A DNA stretch of 10,532 bases from Candidatus Babeliales bacterium. Lineage in GTDB: Bacteria; Babelota; Babeliae; Babelales; JANWKD01. The stretch is taken from positions 1-10,532 of the forward strand of contig JANWKD010000089.1 in the NCBI GenBank assembly GCA_025451595.1, given 5' to 3'. A program made the translations under genes and the position numbers. Position 1 is the stretch's first letter; every line of letters begins with the position of its first letter. The notes beneath the pieces were generated by a model. The model was not told where the DNA came from. It saw nothing but the letters and a program-made list of their open reading frames with translations, and searched no databases. Of this stretch, positions 6,193-10,532 are shown piece by piece.

Positions 6193-7577
6193 ATGAACTT
6201 ATTTTTATTATTTTAGGTGTAACGGGTGATTTGGCTCGTCGTAAATTGATTCCTGCATTATATAAATTAGTAAATGATAAACAAGTAGATAACTATGTAA
6301 TAGTAGGAATTGGATTAGAAAATACGTCAGTTGAACAAATTGTTCAAGCAAGTAAGCCGTATATCGATTCAGTAGCTACAGTACCATTCAACAACTTTGC
6401 GAAGCATTTTTTTTATCAACAAGCAGATTTTTTAAATAAAGATGATTTTCATACGCTAAAACAGTTAATTGATCAGATTGAGCAGCAATTTGATATTCAT
6501 AACAAACTGATTTATTTGGCTTGCCATGCGCAATTCTTTTGTCCAATTACTACTTCTCTTATTGAATTTGGTATTGTTCATAACCAATCGCTTTCACAGG
6601 AACCATGGTGCAGGATTGTATACGAAAAACCTTTTGGAAGCGATAGAAGCACGGCGCATGAAATTAACCGTTGTATCAAAGAAGGGCTTGATGAGAGCCA
6701 AGTGTTTCGTATTGATCATTATTTAGCAAAAGAATTAGTAGGCAACATTGCTATACTTCGATTTACGAATCGTATTTTTGAACCGTTATGGAATAACCAT
6801 CATATAGATCAGGTACAAATTATTTTATCTGAAGACATTGACATGCAGGGGCGAGGACTCTTCTATGATCAATATGGTGCGCTGAAAGATGTGGTACAAA
6901 ATCATATGTTGCAAATGCTTGCACTCATTACCATGGAAGCGCCTATGAAACTTTCGGGTACCTATATTCGCGATGAAAAAGCGAAAGTCTTGCAATGTGT
7001 GCAGGCAGTGGATGGCATTTTAGGACAATATGAAGGATATAGGAACGAGAAAGGTGTTCAAGCAAATTCTACTACAGAGACGTTTGCCGCTCTACAAGTT
7101 GTAGTCAATAATATGCGTTGGTCAGGGGTACCATTTTATTTAAAAACAGGAAAAGCGCTTTCTACAAAAGAGACTATTATTTATATACGGTTTAAAATGG
7201 TCGATTGCTTATTGGCAAAGGCTTGCCCGAGTGAACCAAACCATTTAATAATGCGTTTATACCCTAATAGCACGTTTAGCATTGAAATTAACGTGAAAAA
7301 GCCAGGAGAGTTTGATCAAGTAGTGCCGATTGATCTTGCATTTGCACGAGATCTCTATGGCCCTGCGACACAAGCTGCATATGAACTATTATTTCAAGAA
7401 ATCATAAAAGGTGACCAATCAAATTCGGTTCGTTTTGACGAAATTGAACATGCTTGGCAAGTAATTGATACGTTTAAGCAAATGAAGTTACCGTTATATG
7501 AATATAAAAAGGGAACAACTGGGCCAGAACAAGCAGAAGAATATGCTTCAGTACATAATTTTAGGTGGTATCGATGA
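6189..7577 (+). CDS. zwf: Glucose-6-phosphate 1-dehydrogenase
   Basis: Oxidises glucose-6-phosphate to 6-phosphogluconolactone. The nucleotide-binding motif is GVTGDLARRKL (10-20). EKPFG is at 146-150, the substrate motif DHYLAKE at 176-182, the catalytic His239 in QNHMLQ, and VPFYLKTGKAL lies in the C-terminal domain. Length 462 is slightly short (usually about 480-510) but no domain is missing. Oddities: the signature is normally DHYLGKE, so Gly is replaced by Ala180. The YLAxPP segment reads YLACHAQFF, lacking the proline pair. The arginine that usually binds the NADP+ 2'-phosphate (R50 in E. coli, GVGRAD) is Leu43 followed by Glu44 in GIGLEN, and E. coli Lys18 is Thr12. The last two suggest NAD+ use. 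The gene is joined to pgi and gnd by 4-nt ATGA overlaps, with no strong ribosome site, implying translational coupling. Confidence 0.95.
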   Translation: MNELIFIILGVTGDLARRKLIPALYKLVNDKQVDNYVIVGIGLENTSVEQIVQASKPYIDSVATVPFNNFAKHFFYQQADFLNKDDFHTLKQLIDQIEQQFDIHNKLIYLACHAQFFCPITTSLIEFGIVHNQSLSQEPWCRIVYEKPFGSDRSTAHEINRCIKEGLDESQVFRIDHYLAKELVGNIAILRFTNRIFEPLWNNHHIDQVQIILSEDIDMQGRGLFYDQYGALKDVVQNHMLQMLALITMEAPMKLSGTYIRDEKAKVLQCVQAVDGILGQYEGYRNEKGVQANSTTETFAALQVVVNNMRWSGVPFYLKTGKALSTKETIIYIRFKMVDCLLAKACPSEPNHLIMRLYPNSTFSIEINVKKPGEFDQVVPIDLAFARDLYGPATQAAYELLFQEIIKGDQSNSVRFDEIEHAWQVIDTFKQMKLPLYEYKKGTTGPEQAEEYASVHNFRWYR

Positions 7578-8482
7578 AGGTGATTGTTATAGGATTAGGA
7601 AAAATGGGCTTTGCGATTGCCAGTCGATTATTGCAAGCAAAGCATACGGTATATGGCTTTGATGTTGACAAACAAGCGTGCAACCAAGCGCGCTCAATAA
7701 ATGTGAATGTTATTGAATCGCTTGGAAAATTGCCTCAAGATATTCAAGTTATTTGGTTAATGTTACCAGCGGGTAACATTATTGATTCTGTACTGGCAAC
7801 TATGATGCCACAGTTGCAGTCATTTGTAATTGTTGTTGATGGCGGCAATAGTCATTTTACCGATTCATCACGAAGAGCTCAGCAGCTGCAAGAAATTGGT
7901 ATTTCTTATTTGGATTGTGGTACTTCCGGAGGTATTGCAGGACAAGATGAGGGATTTTCTTTAATGATCGGTGGAGATGAGCGAGCTTTTAAAAGCATTG
8001 AACCGCTTTGTAAAGTCATTGCAGCGTCAAATGGTTATGGTTATGTTGGTTCATCAGGTGCCGGGCATTATGTAAAGATGGTTCATAATGGCATTGAATA
8101 CGCATTGTTACAAGCATATGCAGAAGGTTTTTCGTTATTGCATAATAATAGCCATTACCAAGCACTTGATCTAGCGCAAATAACGGCTATTTGGCAACAT
8201 GGTTCAATCATTCGTTCATGGATTTTGCAATTAGCTCACAATATTTTTGTCAAAGATCAGCAGTTTATTACCATTTCAGGATACGTCGGTCAAACTGGTA
8301 CTGGTAAATGGACGATACAAGAAGCAAAAGAGCAAAAGATTTCAGTTCCTTTAATTGAAAAAGCAGTGGAAATACGAGATCTATCTGAAAAAACTGGTGG
8401 TGATTATGCTACTAAGATAGTCGCGCTTTTGCGACACGAATTTGGTGGTCATCCCATACAATATAGAGATGATACAGAATGA
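7574..8482 (+). CDS. gnd: 6-phosphogluconate dehydrogenase (decarboxylating), short NAD+-type form
   Basis: Oxidatively decarboxylates 6-phosphogluconate to ribulose-5-phosphate and CO2. The Rossmann motif GLGKMG is at 7-12, DGGNS at 89-93, the substrate motif GTSGG at 116-120, and the catalytic segment GHYVKMVHNGIEY gives Lys168, Asn172 and Glu175. The C-terminal GTGKWT segment follows. At 302 residues it is the short form (about 300) and not the dimeric 470-residue E. coli type. The second strand ends in YGFDVDK (Asp30) where NADP+ enzymes have an NRT-like, Arg-containing motif; Asp at this site usually marks NAD+ preference. The start is ATG 7574, overlapping the zwf stop as ATGA with AGGTGG at 7564-7569; a GTG at 7565 falls inside that ribosome site. 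The gene is followed by a third ATGA overlap into the hydrolase gene. Confidence 0.94.
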   Translation: MKVIVIGLGKMGFAIASRLLQAKHTVYGFDVDKQACNQARSINVNVIESLGKLPQDIQVIWLMLPAGNIIDSVLATMMPQLQSFVIVVDGGNSHFTDSSRRAQQLQEIGISYLDCGTSGGIAGQDEGFSLMIGGDERAFKSIEPLCKVIAASNGYGYVGSSGAGHYVKMVHNGIEYALLQAYAEGFSLLHNNSHYQALDLAQITAIWQHGSIIRSWILQLAHNIFVKDQQFITISGYVGQTGTGKWTIQEAKEQKISVPLIEKAVEIRDLSEKTGGDYATKIVALLRHEFGGHPIQYRDDTE

Positions 8483-9108
8483 ATATTATTGATATTAGCT
8501 GGCCTATAAGCCAAGAAATGACCTCATATAAAAACAAAAAATCGGTGGAGATAAAGCAAACTAAATCAATAGCAACCGACCATGTAATGGAATCACATTT
8601 GAGTTTGAACGTTCATAGCGGAACACATGTTGATGCGCCAGCTCACTTTTTGCCCCAAGGGCGGACAATTGACGAATTACCTTTGGATTCGCTCTGCGGC
8701 TTTGCTACCGTGTTAGATCTTACACGAGTAAACGATGTTATCGAGCCCGAAGATATTGTTGAACATACCATAAAAAAAGATGCTATCATTTTGTTAAAAA
8801 CGAAAAATAGTTTTTTGTCGCCAACCGCATCATTTCATGATCAGTTTGTCTATCTTTCAGCGGGAGCGGCGCATTATTTGTCAAAACAAAAAATTAAAGC
8901 TATTGGCATTGACTATCTTGGTATTGAGCGTAATCAACCGACGCATGAAACACATACCATATTTATGCAGCAACAAATTCCAATTATCGAAGGATTGCGC
9001 TTGGCGCATGTTGCTGCAGGAAATTATTTTTTTATCGCGTTCCCTTTACATTGTATTGGTCTTGATGCAGCGCCTGCTCGTGCGGTGTTATTTGAAGGAA
9101 TTATATAA
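8479..9108 (+). CDS. Cyclase-family metal-dependent hydrolase (kynurenine formamidase-like fold)
   Basis: This 209-residue cytoplasmic protein belongs to the cyclase/KynB-type hydrolase family. The metal-binding signature HSGTHVDAPAHF gives His46, His50, Asp52 and the likely catalytic His56. Downstream, His156 or His159 (QPTHETHT) and Glu171 (IIEGL) fit the remaining conserved metal ligands, and the C-terminal block AGNYFFIAFPLHCIGLDAAPARAVL is typical. Characterised members hydrolyse N-formylkynurenine or isatin; substrates of most are unknown. No tryptophan catabolism gene is nearby. The gene overlaps the gnd stop by ATGA and ends the pgi-zwf-gnd operon, so a pentose-phosphate role is more likely. 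The lactone between Zwf and Gnd is the obvious substrate because no 6-phosphogluconolactonase gene is present here. That function is a hypothesis; the family call is secure. The operon ends 9 nt before a convergent gene without a visible terminator. Confidence 0.85.
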   Translation: MNIIDISWPISQEMTSYKNKKSVEIKQTKSIATDHVMESHLSLNVHSGTHVDAPAHFLPQGRTIDELPLDSLCGFATVLDLTRVNDVIEPEDIVEHTIKKDAIILLKTKNSFLSPTASFHDQFVYLSAGAAHYLSKQKIKAIGIDYLGIERNQPTHETHTIFMQQQIPIIEGLRLAHVAAGNYFFIAFPLHCIGLDAAPARAVLFEGII

Positions 9109-9117
9109 ATGTGCGCT

Positions 9118-9669
9118 TCACTTTTGTAACGCTTTCTTGGTAAGTACTCGAATAATGCCTTGAGCAAACTGATCTGCAACGTGCGGGCCATTAGCGGTAA
9201 CGACCAATCCATCAGTTACCACATCATGCTTCATTTCATTGATAACATGAAACCCATCGAAAATGGGAGCGGTCGCATTATCATCGTTCCAACAGGTAGC
9301 TTTTTTCCCTTCAAGCGCATAAGCCTTTGCCAAAATGCGTGGTGCAATACAAATGCCGCCATAAGGAATTTCTAATTTTTTTGCCTGACTGAGAATATGA
9401 TAACTGTTTGGATTATCAAGATGTTTCATCGCGCCGGGGCCACCAATGAAAAAAATACCATCATATTCGGAAATAGTTATTTTATCCAGGGCTACGTCAA
9501 CGTTGGTTGTAGAAAGGTCTGAGGCAACAGCGCCGCCTGGCAGATTGCTTGCGGTAATAACTTTTATACCTTGATTTTCCAGCATGCGCTTGGTAACTGA
9601 ATATTCAATTGGTTGATAACCATCGCTTGCGACCACTAAAATTATTTTTTTCCCGTTAATCAATGACAT
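9118..9669 (-). CDS. DJ-1/PfpI family protein (copy 2)
   Basis: This 183-residue protein is of the same family as the one at 3620-4138. The nucleophile elbow is GGICIAPRILAKAYA with Cys107; the paired glutamate is Glu22 in QPIEYSV; FFIGGPGAMKHLDN is at about 73-86. Identical or near-identical blocks with copy 1 (GGPGAM, HLDN, CIAPRILAKA, a WN pair after it) show they are paralogues, although the rest has diverged, including ATCWND here against ATGWNE there. The start is ATG 9669 with AAGGAGT 6 nt upstream. The frame stays open 16 codons further, but that stretch holds the ribosome site. The context AAGGAGTATC is also found before the 2H phosphoesterase gene. It converges with the pentose-phosphate operon. 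A carbonyl-detoxifying role (glyoxalase or deglycase) beside sugar-phosphate metabolism is attractive but inferred. Confidence 0.87.
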   Translation of the reverse strand: MSLINGKKIILVVASDGYQPIEYSVTKRMLENQGIKVITASNLPGGAVASDLSTTNVDVALDKITISEYDGIFFIGGPGAMKHLDNPNSYHILSQAKKLEIPYGGICIAPRILAKAYALEGKKATCWNDDNATAPIFDGFHVINEMKHDVVTDGLVVTANGPHVADQFAQGIIRVLTKKALQK

Positions 9670-9703
9670 GCGATACTCCTTTAAATCATTGTGGAATTCA
9701 TTC

Positions 9704-9733
9704 TTGTTTATCTTCAAGAGAATTATTTATAAT
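9704..9733 (+). promoter_or_regulatory. Candidate promoter of the small coiled-coil protein
   Basis: TTGTTT (9704-9709) and a perfect TATAAT (9728-9733) are spaced by 18 nt, placing the start of transcription near 9740, about 19 nt before the gene. The 89-nt gap also has to hold the promoter of the divergent DJ-1 gene; on the minus strand I see only a weak TTGAAG with no good -10. Confidence 0.45.
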
Positions 9734-9758
9734 TGTTTATATAAAAAAAGGATATGTG

Positions 9759-10028
9759 ATGTATAGTTATCAATATATATTGAGTATCGTTCTCTTTTTT
9801 GTAACCAATCATACAAGTCAGCTCATGAGTAATATAGTATTGCCTATGGAAAAAAACGCAAAATTACAGCAAGAGATTAAAAAAGCAGAGCAAGATGTTC
9901 AAGATTCTTTGGCTCAACTTGCAAAATCGCAGCAAGAGCATGATATGATTGCCATTATAAAAGCTTCTCAACGATCTCATGAAGCGCAGTTAAAATTGGC
10001 AGATATGAAAAAGCAATTAAAAAAATAG
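9759..10028 (+). CDS. Small exported coiled-coil protein of unknown function
   Basis: I do not recognise this 89-residue protein. A hydrophobic segment (about residues 7-16, ILSIVLFFVT) after a short polar start looks like a signal peptide or a single membrane anchor. The lysine-rich positive charge typical of signal peptides is missing, so an uncleaved anchor is possible. Residues about 30-89 are almost entirely Lys, Glu, Gln, Ala and Leu, with hydrophobic residues spaced as in heptads (KLQQEIKKAEQDVQ, AQLKLADMKKQL), predicting one long helix or coiled coil. It has no cysteine. ATG 9759 is chosen since AAAAAAGGA lies 6-7 nt upstream; the upstream open frame starts inside the divergent DJ-1 gene and is rejected. 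Size and charge recall small periplasmic helical proteins or lipoprotein-like spacers, but no family claim is made. Confidence 0.65.
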   Translation: MYSYQYILSIVLFFVTNHTSQLMSNIVLPMEKNAKLQQEIKKAEQDVQDSLAQLAKSQQEHDMIAIIKASQRSHEAQLKLADMKKQLKK

Positions 10029-10046
10029 TTTAATAAAGATATTAAA
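10019..10046 (-). terminator. Weak candidate terminator of the ComEC-like gene
   Basis: An AT-only 7-bp stem (10029-10035 with 10040-10046, 4-nt loop) is followed on the minus strand, after three bases, by seven T (complement of 10019-10025). It lies 14 nt past the stop and overlaps the end of the convergent small gene. The stem is weak. Confidence 0.3.
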
Positions 10047-10060
10047 TCAATCGTAAAAAA

Positions 10061-10532
10061 CTAAGATTTCTGCATCGATTTCGATTGCAACTGAGTAAAC
10101 GTTTTACTTTCATGTGTAGCAGTAACAGTCAAAGCAGGGAATAAGACTTCTTTATAGGTTAACTCTTTTTCAACTGGCTCTATAATAATCGAAACATTTT
10201 TGGTTTTAATTTCACGCTTTTGATTACCTATGCGTATAATAGCGCCATGCTGCTTTTTTATCATTGAGATCAATTGCATATATTTATAATTCAAAGGCTT
10301 ATAGGTCCCATCCCAACGCACGCAATATAGATTTTTAATAATGAGCGAAGTCATACCTGAGAGAGCTTCAAACGTAATGAGGCTTGGTTGTAGTAACAAC
10401 AAATGGTCTATCGTCGAAGTTCCATATTCCTGAATGAGTTTTGGAATCAACGTATACGCAATCCATTTTTCAGTAGAAATTCTGCTTCCCATGTACCCTG
10501 TGTCTATAACAATAATTTCAGGGCAAGATATG
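10061..10532 (-). CDS. C-terminal fragment of a probable ComEC/Rec2-type protein with a degenerate metallo-hydrolase domain
   Basis: The frame is open to the right window edge; the ATG at 10492 is internal, since upstream codons read CPEIIVIDTGYMGS in the same frame. The order IVIDTG, then WIAYTLIPKLIQEYG, then IDHLLLLQPS, then a Leu/Ile-rich segment matches the C-terminal metallo-beta-lactamase-like domain of ComEC, the inner-membrane DNA-uptake channel. There the equivalent order is LIDxG, LLPYLRxxGI, LDLLVLTHPDxDH. The metal-binding THPDADH motif is replaced here by LQPSLITFEA, so the domain would not bind metal in the usual way. The transmembrane competence region lies outside the window and cannot be checked. 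Alternative: a free-standing degenerate metallo-hydrolase. The family call is moderate, based on motif order and the missing histidines. Confidence 0.45.
   Translation of the reverse strand, partial: ISCPEIIVIDTGYMGSRISTEKWIAYTLIPKLIQEYGTSTIDHLLLLQPSLITFEALSGMTSLIIKNLYCVRWDGTYKPLNYKYMQLISMIKKQHGAIIRIGNQKREIKTKNVSIIIEPVEKELTYKEVLFPALTVTATHESKTFTQLQSKSMQKS

Noticed and set aside
2567..6617. Similar GTGCAGGAT words near 2570 and 6607
   Set aside because: The shared word is short and lies inside two unrelated coding regions; not a repeat element.
8837..9163. Plus-strand open frame overlapping the hydrolase gene
   Set aside because: It is a shifted frame of a recognisable hydrolase, with no ribosome site and no family resemblance.
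9670..9717. Upstream ATG adding 16 residues to DJ-1 copy 2
   Set aside because: The stretch contains the AAGGAGT site of the ATG at 9669, and the extension does not resemble the family N terminus.
9663..9758. Upstream start for the small coiled-coil protein
   Set aside because: It begins within the divergent DJ-1 gene and covers its own candidate promoter; the ATG at 9759 has a ribosome site and the hydrophobic start.
1..10532. Search for tRNA, CRISPR array, insertion sequence, toxin-antitoxin pair or phage genes
   Set aside because: No regularly spaced repeats, transposase motifs, terminal repeats or tRNA-like cloverleaf were seen; the gaps are short and are accounted for by promoters and terminators.

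Overview
The window is AT-rich, densely packed and entirely bacterial. It carries the end of a class I ribonucleotide reductase operon, an oxidative pentose-phosphate operon, several single housekeeping genes, and short exported proteins of unknown or host-facing type (an ankyrin-repeat protein, a 2H phosphoesterase, two unrecognised ones). This mix, with a Chlamydia-like NrdB and signal-peptide-bearing ankyrin and orphan proteins, suggests a small-genome, host-associated or endosymbiotic bacterium. My best guess is Candidatus Dependentiae (TM6/Babela-like). That is an inference from style and gene content; no rRNA or other phylogenetic marker is present to prove it.

Layout. 1-1419 (+): 3' end of nrdA, then nrdB, whose radical-site tyrosine is replaced by phenylalanine (class Ic signature). 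1461-3432 (-): three genes, each with its own promoter-like and terminator-like signals: an exported unknown protein, inorganic pyrophosphatase (ppa), and an exported protein with two HxT motifs of the 2H phosphoesterase/2'-5' RNA ligase superfamily. 3620-4138 (+): DJ-1/PfpI protein with a strong terminator. 4175-4720 (-): exported ankyrin-repeat protein. 4879-9108 (+): pgi-zwf-gnd-cyclase-family hydrolase, four genes joined by three ATGA stop/start overlaps. 9118-9669 (-): second DJ-1/PfpI paralogue, convergent with the operon. 9759-10028 (+): tiny exported coiled-coil protein. 10061-10532 (-): C-terminal piece of a probable ComEC/Rec2-type protein running off the window.

How the genes work together. 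Pgi, Zwf and Gnd take fructose-6-phosphate through glucose-6-phosphate and 6-phosphogluconate to ribulose-5-phosphate, the precursor of ribonucleotides that NrdAB then reduces; pyrophosphatase removes the PPi made in polymerisation. No recognisable 6-phosphogluconolactonase is in the operon. The fourth gene, a metal-dependent hydrolase of the cyclase/kynurenine formamidase family, is the obvious candidate to fill that step. Coenzyme-site residues in Zwf and Gnd look more like NAD+ than NADP+ sites.

No tRNA, rRNA, CRISPR array, insertion sequence or integrase was seen.
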